Positions 9,521 through 20,600 of a stretch of 64,000 nt of DNA are shown piece after piece (positions within the stretch are counted from its first letter, which is position 1; the number at the start of each line of letters is the position of its first letter). The stretch comes from Macrothele yani (taxonomy: Eukaryota > Arthropoda > Arachnida > Araneae > Macrothelidae). A model generated the notes under the pieces. It saw only the letters and a list, made by a program, of their open reading frames with translations. It had not been told where the DNA came from and ran no database searches. Location: assembly GCA_039090855.1 (NCBI GenBank), contig CM077023.1, positions 84,543,127 to 84,607,126 of the forward strand. The letters run 5' to 3'. A program made the translations under genes and the position numbers.

Positions 9521-11615
9521 TACAAGCTCATAAGACAAAAAAAAATGTATTGACATAACCAACCTTAAAAAACGCCATAATACCTTCAAGTTGGAACTGA
9601 AGAACAGGTTCTCTGCTTTAGAAGGCCTAGCATCGGAAGAAGTGGATATTTCTGAAGTTAACAGAAAAGTAACCAAAGCTCTTATGGAAACAGCAACAAA
9701 ATTAGCTGGGTCTAAGAACAAGTTGCATGTGAACAAATTATCAGGAAAAACCAAAATGTTGATGCAAAAAAGAAGAGAGATGAGGACAGCTAAAGAAGAT
9801 GTGACTTTCAAAATGGAATCTATAGAGCTATGCAACACAGTACGAAAAAGTATCACTGAAGATGTAAGGAAATTCAACTGTGAACTAGTGAGGAAAGCAA
9901 TTGAAAACAACCAAAGCCTAAAGATAGCAAAGGGACATCTCAGTAAGGGAAGAAAACAGATTATGGCACTGAGAAAAGAAGATGGTTCTGTAACAAGAAA
10001 TAGAGGTGAAATTTTGACAAGAGTGAAAAATTTCTACTCCAAATTATATGAAAGGGATGATACATGTACTCCAGACATCATGAAAGGTACCAGTACCAGA
10101 GTTCTTCCAGTCCTCCCAGCAGAAGTTGCACATGCAATCAAGAACATGAAGCGGGGAAAAGCTCCAGGAGAAGATGGAATTACTGTAGACATCATACAAG
10201 AAGCAAGTGGAGAAATCGAAACAGTACTCACCCAAATTTTCACTCGATGCCTTAATGAAGGGAAGATTCCTGAGGATTGGAACAACGCTACAATGATCTT
10301 GCTACATAAAAAAAGGTGACATTGAGGATCTCAGGAACTACAGACCTATCAGCCTCCTATCAGTGGTTTATAAAATCTTCACTAAAGTTCTTTCACACCG
10401 CTTAAAAGTGACACTGGACATGGCTCAACCGAGAGAACAAGCTAAATTCAGGAGTGGCTACAGTACAATAGATCATATCCACATACTGAGAGAACTAATT
10501 GAAAGAGCGAGGGAATATGAACTTCCATTGTGCATGGCTTTTATCGATTATGAAAAAGCCTTTGATTCGGTGAAAACATCAGCAGTTACAATGGCTCTGA
10601 AATCCTGTGGTATTGAAGATACATACATTAATATTATTAATAACATCTATGAAAATGCAAGTGCAAAGATTCGGCTGTTTCAAAATACAACACACATAAA
10701 AATTGGAAAGGGAGTGAGACAAGGTGACACCATATCTCCGAAGCTCTTTAATGCCACATTGGAAAATATCTTTCAATCACTGAACTGGGAAAACAAAGGG
10801 ATAAAGACTAATGGAGATTATTTAACCCACCTTCGTTTTGCTGATGACGTAGTCATTTTTGCAACTACTCCATCAGAGCTGCAGAGTATGATCCAGGAAC
10901 TTGTTGACAAGAGTAAAGAAGTGGGATTGAAAATGAACTTTCAGAAGACAAACGTGATGTTCAATGCTTTTTCAAGAAATGAAGATTTATCGATTGATGG
11001 AGAAAGGCTGGAGATAACAGATACGTACGTTTATTTTGGACAGCAGATATCAAGTGAGGGTCACATTAATGAAGAAATTAATCGGCGTACAAAACTTGCC
11101 TGGAGAGCTTTTGGAAGAAACAGCATAATTTTCAAGAGCAATATGCCATTATGTCTTAAAAGAAAAGTGTTTGATCAATGCATCCTTCCAGTGCTTACGT
11201 ATGGTGCAGAGATGTGGACCTTAACTAAAAGAGACATACCAAGGCTGCAGACAACTCAAAGTGGCATGGAGAGGTGCATGCTTGGTGTAACCAGGAGAGA
11301 TAAGAAGAGGAACTCGTGGATCCGAAAAATGACAAGAGTGGAAGACGCCATGATCAGAGTTAAATCTCTGAAATGGCAATGGGCTGGACATACTGCCAGG
11401 AAGACAGACCATCGATGGACAGCAAAAATTTTAGATTGGATTCCAAGGGACAGGAAAAGACCCAGAAGAAGACCACATGGGAGATGGGTGGATTAAATTC
11501 GAAAGTATGCGGGAGTGACATGGAGGAGACTGGCACAAGACAGACCGTTGTGGAGGAAACTTGGGGAGACCTTCGTCCAGCAGTGGATTGATAATGGTTG
11601 ATGATGATGATGATA
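9521..11615 (+). mobile_element. RTE-clade LINE, copy 1, 5'-truncated
   Basis: Aligns to the longer copy at 12926-15000 from CAAGCTCATAAGA onward and ends in a short TGATGATGATGATGA tract, the simple-repeat tail typical of RTE elements. Very similar to copies 2 and 3, so recent. The 5' truncation is the usual outcome of target-primed reverse transcription. Confidence 0.88.
9552..11601 (+). pseudogene. RTE endonuclease/reverse transcriptase, C-terminal two thirds
   Basis: Contains the linker and the whole reverse transcriptase ([34 protein letters not shown]) plus the C-terminal region ([12 protein letters not shown]). Two lesions: an extra A in the run near 10312 (seven A where copy 2 has six) shifts the frame, and a G-to-T change makes TAA at about 11494 where copy 2 has GAA. 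The endonuclease domain is missing because of 5' truncation. The native end reads RKLGETFVQQWIDNG. Confidence 0.88.
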
Positions 11616-11754
11616 TAGTTTCCTACGCAGCTTGATAGCAAGTTACGTGGTGTGGGCTATTGAATGGCCGGCACGGAGGTGGTGTTGGATTATACAGATC
11701 GTAAGAAAATTCGCAAGTAACATTTACTTGATTTTTAAGTACCGGATGTTTATC

Positions 11755-14700
11755 TCCCGGCTATGGTCTATCAAGACAGAAACAGCTAATCAGTAGACAT
11801 GTAACAAGACGTTTCAGTGACTGTCTCGAAATCGATGACTGGACAGTGCAGTCTATTAAAATTTGCCAATTTGGTCGTAATGACCTGCTCGTGGTACATC
11901 CTGTTCCCACTAAAGGGGCTCTGACGACCGCCAATAGCGGTATAACTATACCATCGGGATTAGAGGAAATTCTATCCCACACTCACCAACCCGCTTGGCC
12001 AGCGTGGTGAGTTATGGCCAAACCCCTCCAAAATGATTCCACAACTTAAATCTTGGCCCTCAGTCTCCGGCAGCTGGAATGTACCTGGCCAAGGCAGCGG
12101 CCAGTGCGACATGAAGGCAGAGGGTGCTAAGAATCCCCGGAGGACCGGACTAGGCTGCCATCTGATGCTGACCTTGGCTACGTACAACGGACGCTCCCTA
12201 TCTTCTGATTCAAGGCTTCTTGAATTGGAAGAGGAACTACAAAGGATCAAGTGGGACATCGTGGGGCTAAGTGAGGTAAGGAGAAAAGGAGAAGATCTCA
12301 TCGAACTGAAAAGTGGACATCTCTTCTACTATCGTGGGACAGATACTGGCAGAACTAGTGGTGTTGGATTTATAATAAACAAGAAACTGAAGGATAAAGT
12401 TGTAGAAGTTGAAAGTTCCTCTGACAGAGCTGCGCGGCTTGTTATCCAACTCTCGAAAAGATACCAGGCTCAGATTATTCAAACTTATGCACCCACCACA
12501 AGTCATCCTGAAGAAGAAATTGAAGAATTTTATGAGGAAATTTGTCATCTAAATAATAAAGGTAAGCAGCACTTGAAAATAATTATGGGAGATTTCAATG
12601 CAAAAATAGGGCAACGGCAACAGAATGAAACTTCAGTAGGTAAATTCGGTCACGGCAACAGAAACCAGCGTGGAAATACTCTCGTTGAGTTTGCAGAGGC
12701 AGAAGGGTTTTTCATCTTGAACTCCTTCTTCAAGAAAAAGCCACACAGGAAATGGACATGGAGACATCCAAATGGGACGACAAGTGAAATTGATTTTGTT
12801 GTGTGTAACAAAAAATTCGTCATAGAAGACTGCAGTGTGCTAAACAAGTTCAACACACGTAGTGACCATAGATTGGTGAGATGTAAGATGCACCTCAACA
12901 CTAAACTTGAACGTGGCAAGCTCATAAGAGAAACAAAATCTATTGACATAACCAACCTTAAAAAACACCATAATACCTTCAAGTTGGAACTGAAGAACAG
13001 GTTCTCTGCTTTAAAAGGCCTAGCATCGGAAGAAGTGGACATATCTGAAGTTAACAGAAAAGTAACCAAAGCTCTTATGGAAACAGCAACAAAATTAGCT
13101 GGGTCTAAGAACAAGTTGCATGTAAACAAATTATCAGGAAAAACGAAAATGTTGATGCAAAAAAGAAGAGAGATGAGGACAACTAAAGAAGATGTGACTT
13201 CCAAAGTGGAATATATAGAGCTATGCAAGACAGTAAGAAAAAGTATCACTGAAGACGTAAGAAAATTCAACTGTGAACTAGTGAGGAAAGCAATTGAAAA
13301 CAACCAAAACCTAAAGATAGCAAAGGGACATCTCAGTAAGGGAAGAAAACAGATTATGGCACTGAGAAAAGAAGATGGTTCTGTAACAAGAAATAGAGGC
13401 GAAATTTTGACAAGAGTGAAAGATTACTACTCCAAATTATATGAAAGGGATGATACATGCACTCCAGACATCATGAAAGATACCAGTACCAGAGTTCCTC
13501 CAGTCCTTCCAGCAGAAGTTGCACATGCAATCAAGAACATGAAGCGGGGAAAAGCTCCAGGAGAAGATGGAATTACTGTAGACATCATACAAGAAGCAAG
13601 TGGAGAAATTGAAACAGTACTCGCCCAAATTTTCACTCGATGCCTTAATGAAGGAAAGGTTCCTGAGGATTGGAACACCGCTACAATGATCCTGCTACAT
13701 AAAAAAGGTGACATTGAGGATCTCGGAAACTACAGACCTATCAGCCTCCTATCAGTAGTTTATAAAATCTTCACTAAAGTTCTTTCACACCGCTTGAAGG
13801 TAACACTGGACATGGCTCAACCGAGAGAACAAGCTGGATTCAGGAGTGGCTACAGCTCAATAGATCATATCCACGTACTGAGAGAACTAATTGAAAGAGC
13901 GAGGGAATATGAACTTCCATTGTGCATGGCTTTTATCGATTATGAAAAAGCCTTTGATTCGGTGAAACCATCAGCAGTTACAATGGCTCTGAAAACCTGC
14001 GGTATTGAAGATGCATACATTAATATTATTAATAACATCTATGAAAATGCAAGTGCAAAGATTCGGCTGTTTGAAAATACAATACACATAAAAATTGGAA
14101 AGGGAGTGAGACAAGGTGACACCATATCTCCGAAGCTCTTTAATGCCACATTGGAGGGTGTTTTTCAGTCGCTGAGCTGGGAAAACAAAGGGATAAAGAT
14201 TAATGGAGATTATCTAACCCACCTTCGTTTTGCTGATGACATAGTCATTTTTGCAACTACCCCATCAGAGCTGCAGAGTATGATCCAGGAACTTGCTGAC
14301 AAGAGTAAAGAAGTGGGATTAAAAATGAACTTTCAGAAGACAAAAGGGATGTTTAATGCTTTTACAAGAAATGAAGATTTATTGATTGATGGAGAAAAGC
14401 TGGAGATAACAGACACGTACGTTTATCTTGGACAGCAGATATCAAGTGAGGGTCACATTGATGAAGAAATTAATCGGCGTACAAAACTTGCCTGGAGAGC
14501 TTTTGGAAGAAACAGCATAATTTTCAAGAGCAATATGCCATTATGTCTTAAAAGAAAAGTGTTTGATCAATGCATCCTTCCAGTGCTTACGTATGGTGCA
14601 GAGACGTGGACCTTAACTAAAAGAGATATACAAAGACTGCAGACAACTCAAAGCAGCATGGAGAGGTGCATGCTTCGTGTAACCAGGAGAGATAAGAAAA

Positions 14701-15003
14701 GGAACTCGTGGATCCGAAAAATGACAAGAGTGGAAGACATCATGATCAGAGTTAAATCCCTGAAATGGCAATGGGCTGGACATACTGCCCGAAGGACAGA
14801 TCATCGATGGACAGCCGAAATTTTAGATTGGATTCCAAGGGACAGGAAAAGACCCAGAAGAAGACCACATGGGAGATGGGTGGATGAAATTCGAAAGTAT
14901 GCAGGGGTGACATGGAGGAGACTGGCACAAGACAGACCGTTGTGGAGACCTTCGTCCAGCAGTGGATTGATAATGGTTGACAATGATGATGATGAAATTA
15001 TGT
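11755..15003 (+). mobile_element. RTE-clade LINE, copy 2, longest copy
   Basis: Holds a 5' leader of perhaps 280 bp, the single long ORF, and a TGATGATGATGA tail. The 5' boundary is uncertain because no other copy reaches it; 11616-11754 may be flank. In the same orientation as copy 1 and about 140 bp after it. Confidence 0.85.
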
Positions 15004-15005
15004 AA
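12033..15005 (+). CDS. RTE LINE endonuclease-reverse transcriptase, 990 aa
   Basis: One uninterrupted frame. The N-terminal APE-type endonuclease starts near residue 47 (TLATYNGRSL), with conserved E near 80 (GLSEVRRK), MGDFNAK near 185 and SDHR near 276. The reverse transcriptase follows at about 520-800 with [11 protein letters not shown] near 632 and the catalytic FADD near 731. It would nick target DNA and copy the element RNA by target-primed reverse transcription. The C-terminus is altered: compared with copies 1 and 3, 13 bases are missing near 14949, so the native end KLGETFVQQWIDNG is replaced by an out-of-frame tail ending DNDDDEIM. Whether activity survives is unknown. The start ATG is the first in frame; residues 1-40 have no recognised domain, and a later start is possible. 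Confidence 0.9.
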   Translation: MIPQLKSWPSVSGSWNVPGQGSGQCDMKAEGAKNPRRTGLGCHLMLTLATYNGRSLSSDSRLLELEEELQRIKWDIVGLSEVRRKGEDLIELKSGHLFYYRGTDTGRTSGVGFIINKKLKDKVVEVESSSDRAARLVIQLSKRYQAQIIQTYAPTTSHPEEEIEEFYEEICHLNNKGKQHLKIIMGDFNAKIGQRQQNETSVGKFGHGNRNQRGNTLVEFAEAEGFFILNSFFKKKPHRKWTWRHPNGTTSEIDFVVCNKKFVIEDCSVLNKFNTRSDHRLVRCKMHLNTKLERGKLIRETKSIDITNLKKHHNTFKLELKNRFSALKGLASEEVDISEVNRKVTKALMETATKLAGSKNKLHVNKLSGKTKMLMQKRREMRTTKEDVTSKVEYIELCKTVRKSITEDVRKFNCELVRKAIENNQNLKIAKGHLSKGRKQIMALRKEDGSVTRNRGEILTRVKDYYSKLYERDDTCTPDIMKDTSTRVPPVLPAEVAHAIKNMKRGKAPGEDGITVDIIQEASGEIETVLAQIFTRCLNEGKVPEDWNTATMILLHKKGDIEDLGNYRPISLLSVVYKIFTKVLSHRLKVTLDMAQPREQAGFRSGYSSIDHIHVLRELIERAREYELPLCMAFIDYEKAFDSVKPSAVTMALKTCGIEDAYINIINNIYENASAKIRLFENTIHIKIGKGVRQGDTISPKLFNATLEGVFQSLSWENKGIKINGDYLTHLRFADDIVIFATTPSELQSMIQELADKSKEVGLKMNFQKTKGMFNAFTRNEDLLIDGEKLEITDTYVYLGQQISSEGHIDEEINRRTKLAWRAFGRNSIIFKSNMPLCLKRKVFDQCILPVLTYGAETWTLTKRDIQRLQTTQSSMERCMLRVTRRDKKRNSWIRKMTRVEDIMIRVKSLKWQWAGHTARRTDHRWTAEILDWIPRDRKRPRRRPHGRWVDEIRKYAGVTWRRLAQDRPLWRPSSSSGLIMVDNDDDEIM

Positions 15006-16560
15006 ATATGAGTTTCTAAATTAAGGTGTATTTATGTGCTGGCAATACTAGCAGTTTATTTGTGGAAGCTCTAGTAATAGTAAAATTAAGTTTAAGTAAG
15101 TGCACGGCCCACATTACAGCTGCTTTCGAGAGAGAACCTACCCCGTGTTTGTTTTTTGTTTTTTTTTTTTTGAAGAATCACGCACGACACGTTATAAAAA
15201 TTCGTGGCGAGCGTTGAAATTGTTATTAAGCTCGGAACATTACAATATGTATATATGTGCTGTATGTAGAGGGCAATTTGCGTGTGTGTTTCAATGATAC
15301 GGAAGAAGCCTAAAACACTACCAGCAAACCAACCCCGTTTTAAACAAAATGTCATATACAAGTATAAACACTATCAAACCCGTTTTAACAAGACTCATAT
15401 ACAAGTATGTTACACGTGGCCCGATCCGACATCAAGAAAAAGACAGACCCTATTGCTGAATAACACTTAAAATAGAATGTTGCAATATTAACATCAAAGT
15501 GCTGCTAAATCTTGCAGAAAAAATGAGTTGAAATAAATTTCTTATGTATTGGAAACCAAGCTTAAAAAAATATAAAATTACATAAACATTCAAACAGAGA
15601 CACAAGACTCTCTCCAAGCAATATTAAGCAAAACGCTACTAAATGGCAATGACAAAACAGGACCTAAACTCAGAAAAAAATAATGAACAAACTACATCTA
15701 GCATTGTTAAAAACAAAATAGGTAACTACTGGTAAGATCTACAAAAAGTTAAATAAAGCAGAAGCATACCTACCTATTTACTAATTTGAAAAATCCAGGC
15801 ATAAGAGGCCATCCTGCACATTGCCTGTGCTAAAGCAAAATGACAATTTCCACACTGTTGCCAATCCAGCAAAATAAACTTCGACCTGAATCCCAAAATC
15901 AAATTGATGCCACTTAAGAATGCACAACAAACTAAATAAAATAATAACCCTAAGTGCAGCAAAAAATAATAAGGCAACGTATATTTCTATAATGAGCAAA
16001 TATTTCAGAGGAATACAGTAAGTCCTTTGTCAATACAATAACTGATTTTGACAAAGGACTGTTTTTGTTTACCAAAAGAAACTAAGTTCCAAATACATTA
16101 CTATAATTCATAAATTATTATTATGTCTACTCTACATGTTTTAATTTTCCCGTAATTAAACCCCGGGGCTCCAATTCAAGCTTCTGCTCCTGTCCCAAAA
16201 CTTGCAGATATACAGCTGATGTAGGTATCAATTCGAACAGTGTGCTTGACTTGTTAGTGGTTGTTCTGACTTTTTAGAGGTGCATTTTGATACAGAGATT
16301 TGTTAAAGAGAGGCTTGTTAGAAACGCATGTTACGATTACGGAGTATTGTGAATTTTAGCCAGCAAGTTCAAATCCTGGCTAGTGTTGATCTACCTGTTC
16401 TGAAGTGTTAGTGATAAGAAAATAAAAGTGGGGTCATGTAAGTTGTTTCAGCTGATTCATTACTTTTTTCGTTAAGCATTTCTACATTTACGAGAGCTTG
16501 ATATTTACGTTCACATGTTCAGGGACAAAATTCGTGGCCTATAAGCAATGTAAGCATTTA
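15006..16560. other. AT-rich unassigned DNA
   Basis: No recognisable gene. A short direct repeat about 50 bp apart (CATATACAAGTAT near 15353 and 15390, each preceded by CCCGTTTTAA) is the only structure noted. Confidence 0.45.
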
Positions 16561-16623
16561 ATCAAGCCTGAGACGTACAACTAAGGTGAAAAAAGTCAAA
16601 ATGGCAAATTGCAGCGATAAACC

Positions 16624-16698
16624 TTGCCGCCGTAGTTCAATCGGTGCAACAAGCCCTCCGGAGTAGGGAGATGTTGATTCGAATCTCAAAACCGGCAA
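16624..16698 (+). promoter_or_regulatory. tRNA-like module in 5' LTR of copy 3
   Basis: TTGCCGC acceptor opposite CCGGCAA (six of seven pairs), A box CGTAGTTCAATCGGTG and B box GATTCGAATC. Decayed but in the same place, just before the LTR end and PBS, as in copies 1 and 2. Confidence 0.55.
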
Positions 16699-16958
16699 AA
16701 ATAGCTGTATTGGCGCCCGAAGGTAAAATGAATCTCCTGGCCGTGAGATTTGAAAAAAAAAATGTGTGATATTTCTTCCACACACATCTTTTGGAATTAA
16801 TAAGAATTCCTCTTTCTACAGAGAGTTCCTACAAGCATGGTTCGTCGGCGAACTCAAAACCGGCGATTTCGTGCCTCTGCCTTTCTCAAGGGTGACATAT
16901 TTATGACGTACCACTGAGCTGGCACAAGTAAAAACTGCAAGTTGCCATGATAAGCCTT

Positions 16959-18177
16959 TTTTTTTAATGGAGGTTTAACGATACCGTGAGCAACTCAATG
17001 GGCTATGAGCATTGGGTCTTGTTCATTTGCCCAATGTTTACTTCATCGAAGGGTCACTTGACCGAAAATCACTTCACCGAAAAATCACTTGATCGGAAAG
17101 TTCATTTCACCGAAAAGTTTCTATACCTAAAAGTTCATTTCATCGAAAGGTCATTTCACTGAAAGATCAGTTTATCGAAAACTTTGGATTTCATTACAGG
17201 ATCTGTTGAAGTCTGGTGCAAGTTCGGCAGACAGACAACCGAAACGTTAGGGGATTATACTCAAATTGCACTTTTGATTTCTCCGTGTCACAGAGAACGC
17301 AAAGATTTCGTTTTAAGACAAATATTTTTTTTAAGACAATAGGCCTTGGCTTAGGCTTTTTAAGCAAATTTTAATCATGTTCATAATGTATATAAAAGTC
17401 ATGTTCAGTGCTCATGTTCATAAGGTTTATATAAAAAGTCAAGTTAATAATGTTGCACATTTTTTCAGGGAAAAAAATCAAGTTTAGGGCTCTAAGGCTT
17501 CGGCTTAGGCCTTTTTAGCAAATTTTAAACGTGCGTGCTCGTGTTCATAAGGTTTACATAAAAAGTTTCTTTACATTTTATGTAATGCTTATGAATATGA
17601 GTAGGGTAAAATCTGTTAAAATGGCCTGTATCTAGGCCTACGGTCAAAAAATTAATGTTTTGTGGTTGAGTAAAAGTGGAACATTATTTACTTGATTGGC
17701 TATGTAACCCTTATGAATATGAGCTCGGAGCATTAAAATTTAACAAAAAAGGCACAGATCTAGGCATTATAATTAATGTTATATTTCGAAAAACCTTCTC
17801 ATAGAAATTAAAAGTGTATTTTTTATACAATCCGATAATGTTTTAGGTGGTCAGTTTTTCAAAAACCCGCACCACACTCCAACAACAAAATTCTAAGTTT
17901 TCGGTAAACTGACCATTGGGTGAAATCTTTCGATATAATGAACTTTTAGGTAAAGTAATCCTTCGGTGAAAAGAACTTTTAGGCGAAATGAGCCTTTCGG
18001 TCAAGTGAACGATACCCATAAGCAGTCTCCCGTCCCTAATTTATAGCCACTGCTTCCAGGGAGGGGAGAGAGTGTAAGACAAACACAACTTCCATGCCTC
18101 ACCAGGATTCGAACCCGAACTCATCTCGGACGAATGATCAGAAGCCATCGCTTAGACAACTGCGCCACTGGGGCGGC
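16959..18177 (-). mobile_element. tRNA-headed SINE family 1, split by a fold-back element
   Basis: SINE parts 16959-17012 and 18019-18177. The flanking 10-bp duplication GATAAGCCTT (16949-16958 and 18178-18187) shows the SINE landed in the LTR of copy 3. The head (GGATTCGAACCC complement) and tail (T run, GGAGGTTTAACG) match the copy at 1878-2096. Confidence 0.82.
17013..18018. mobile_element. Fold-back-type element with modular inverted repeats
   Basis: Inserted within a SINE, so its ends are well bracketed. Left end TGGGTCTTGTTCATTTG and reverse-complemented right end TGGGTATCGTTCACTTG. The inverted repeats (about 17013-17190 and 17870-18018) are chains of roughly 16-17-bp modules of the form TTCATTTCACCGAAAAG: about nine on the left and seven on the right. 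The middle is non-coding and contains a direct repeat of about 100 bp (GGCTTAGGCTTTTTAAGCAA near 17348, and again near 17502). A target duplication of about 6 bp (TGAGCA and TAAGCA) is possible, with one mismatch. Confidence 0.75.
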
Positions 18178-18240
18178 GATAAGCCTTGCTGGCGTAGTTC
18201 AATCGTTAGAACAGCCACTCCAGACTAGGGAGATTTATTT

Positions 18241-18678
18241 GGGGGGGGGGGGTCTGAGGATATAATGACTACCGTGAGCAACTCGATGGGCTGTAAGCAG
18301 TCGCTCGTCTCTAATTTAGGGCCACTCGGAAGAGAGCCAGTGCCATAAAACAAACACAACATCCATGCCTCACCGGGATTCTTTTTTTTTTTTTTTTTTT
18401 TTGATTGGAGGTTTAACGACCACCGTGAGCAACTCAATGGGCTATAAGCAGTCGCCCGTCCCTAATTTAGGGTCACTGGTTCCAGGGAAGGGAGAGAGCC
18501 AGTGCCGTAAGACAAACACAACATCCATGCCTCACCGGGATTCGAACCCGGACCCCTTCGGACGAATGATCATAGGCCAACGCCTTAGACCACTGCGCCA
18601 CCGGGGCGGCTCACCGGGATTCGAACCCGGACCAATGATCATAAGCCGGCTCTTACACCATTGCGCCACTGGGACGGC
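18241..18678 (-). mobile_element. tRNA-headed SINE family 1, host of a second SINE
   Basis: Parts 18241-18381 and 18610-18678 join into one SINE once the inner copy is removed. It starts after a G run that abuts the truncated LTR of copy 3. More diverged than the inserted copy, consistent with being older. Confidence 0.78.
18382..18609 (-). mobile_element. tRNA-headed SINE family 1, inserted in another SINE
   Basis: A complete copy bounded by a perfect 13-bp duplication CTCACCGGGATTC (18369-18381 and 18610-18622) that lies in the B-box region of the host SINE. The poly-T at 18382 is its poly-A tail on the minus strand. Confidence 0.88.
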
Positions 18679-18679
18679 C

Positions 18680-20359
18680 GAAAGTGTGGATTAGAATATC
18701 ACCACCTGCAGAAAGAGCTCTTTCGCTGTAAGCGTAAATCATACAGTTAAACTTACAACTACAACAATTTAAATGTAATTAAAACTTTACACGGTAGCAT
18801 GCTGGAACGAATTTCGGGAGGCAACGGTTCGATCAGCTCTCCGGTGCAACCCAAATTTAAAGTTTTTCGAGGATATTCCTGCATGATGAATAGTGAAATG
18901 CGGTGCCTACACGCCCAAAAAAATAATAACGTAGTTTGAGAAGATGCGTCCATCATTAAAGTCCATGATATTAGAAATCACGTTTTATTTCATAAGTTCT
19001 ATAAATTGATCTAATTATATATATATTAATTGAAGTTTTACTATTGCTTTACTTTCCTGTACTTAACTGCAAAGGCCATATGGTTAAATATGAAACAGTT
19101 TATTTATACATGTGTGTTCGCGTGTGACAAGTGACGAAGTTACGTACCTCTGAAACTGGCTGAAAGCTACGGAGTCTTATTACTGTTTCAAAGCGAGATT
19201 TTCGTAATTTGCTGCTTGGAAACGAGTAAGCAGTCTTCGTTCTGAAGCAGCGAGCAACCCTTTGGAATTCTCATCGTCAGTGACAGTCTCATAGTGACTT
19301 AAGTAATCACCACACAAACTCCAGAGGCCGGGAGGACTGCTTCGCTTAAGATTCTTCTTTCTTGCAAATCACTCCCCTGAGGATTAAAGGAGAGAAGGCC
19401 TTAATGCACAATTAACAGCCCTGAGTGATTGCCGCTCGGTTTTTAAGAAGCCTTAAGTTTTCTGGCTGCATATTTAATTGAGCAGGATTCCGGAGCTTTT
19501 GTATTTGACATGAGCTGCATATGTAAGACTAAAAGTAAACGTGCTTTTCTGCAGAAGCAGAAAACAATTTTTTCTTTGGTGTTACGGTGATGTAATATCC
19601 CTTTAATCATTTCATTCCACCACGCTAAAAAGATTGTGCGTTTGTGTGTTTGTGCATGTTTGTGCACATACAGCATGCATAGTTTTATATACGCATGTAC
19701 ATACATATACACAAACACACTGACTGGTCACGCACGTCATTAGGACCAATCTCACATTATGTTCATGGGAAAGGAGCACTGTTAGTGCAATAAGAATTTC
19801 GCGAATAAGAATTCACCGAAGACTAGTTGAACTTAACATAAGTTGTAACAAGCCTCCACATACGCTGCATAAGTTATTTATGTAGTTGTCAGAACTCGGT
19901 AGCTTTAACTTTTAGTACCAAATTTTCTAAAACAGGTGTTTTTTTCCACTGATCTGGAATGAAACTATAAAAATGCGTTGTTCACCAACTTTGACGCTTC
20001 CACTCAGTCTATGCAAACAATGACTTCCCTGCATATTCCCCATGTTGATGAAGAAGAAAGCGATATATTATGCCACATTCTTCAAACGTGTTTTGAAATT
20101 TTCTTGAAAAAAGTTGGTGTTCTTTTGTCTTCGCTAACGTGCATAGTTTTCAGAGGGATAGATTGTCGACTTTCCATATCATGTAAAAGCCTATTGCGTG
20201 GGGACACGTGTTTCGAAACGTACACTGAACATTTTTTTGTATTGTATAAATAGCTACAAATTTGAAATAGATAGCGCACGTGTTTCGAAATGTGCATTGA
20301 ACATTATTTGCATTGCATAAAGTGGCTACAAAGTTTTAAATCTTGATTTTGTTATGCCA
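18680..20359. other. Unassigned DNA with one small tandem duplication
   Basis: No gene recognised. 20205-20345 is a two-unit tandem duplication, period 72 bp, each unit starting CACGTGTTTCGAAA. The rest is AT-rich unique sequence. Confidence 0.4.
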
Positions 20360-20600
20360 TTACAGGAAGCAAGGATTTAAAGCAGCTGAAGTACCCGAAA
20401 TAAAAACGAAGGAAAGGGCGAAGGTGTTACCGTCACTTGCACAGCTCAAATCTGGTTGAACAAGTTTGCAACTGGTTTCACGAGCTTAGAGAAGAAATTT
20501 TCGGAAAAGCCCTCTGAGGCCGATTCGGAGGCTCTGCCATACTCTGAGATGTTTGATGAAATTCAACAACAAGCAAGCTTAAATTGGCGTCCGAATTGAG
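20360..20600 (+). pseudogene. Possible mariner transposase N-terminal remnant
   Basis: One frame reads IWLNKFATGFTSLEKKFSEKPSEADSEAL in pieces, resembling the WFKKFKxGDTSLEDKPRSGRP region of mariner proteins. No further homology is visible before the hairpins at 20592. May belong with the C-terminal piece at 21240. Weak. Confidence 0.35.

Larger units (their letters stand above)
16569..18240 (+). mobile_element. Miniature tRNA-LTR retrotransposon, copy 3, old and nested
   Basis: 5' LTR about 16569-16709, PBS 16711-16722 (TGGCGCCCGAAG), interior to about 16892, and a 3' LTR beginning near 16893-16904 (TGACGTACCACTGAG). The 3' LTR is split by a SINE at 16959-18177 and resumes at 18178 with TTGCTGGCGTAGTTCAATCG, matching TTGCCGCCGTAGTTCAATCG in the 5' LTR. 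Its end is lost at the next SINE near 18241. Strongly diverged from copy 1 but the same architecture, including CCACACACAT and poly-A in the interior. LTR ends are approximate. Confidence 0.68.

Noticed and set aside
12650..13303. 217-codon minus-strand ORF
   Set aside because: Antisense shadow of the RTE ORF; recurs in every RTE copy.
20205..20345. 72-bp tandem duplication as a satellite
   Set aside because: Only two diverged units; listed in a general entry but not evidence for an array.
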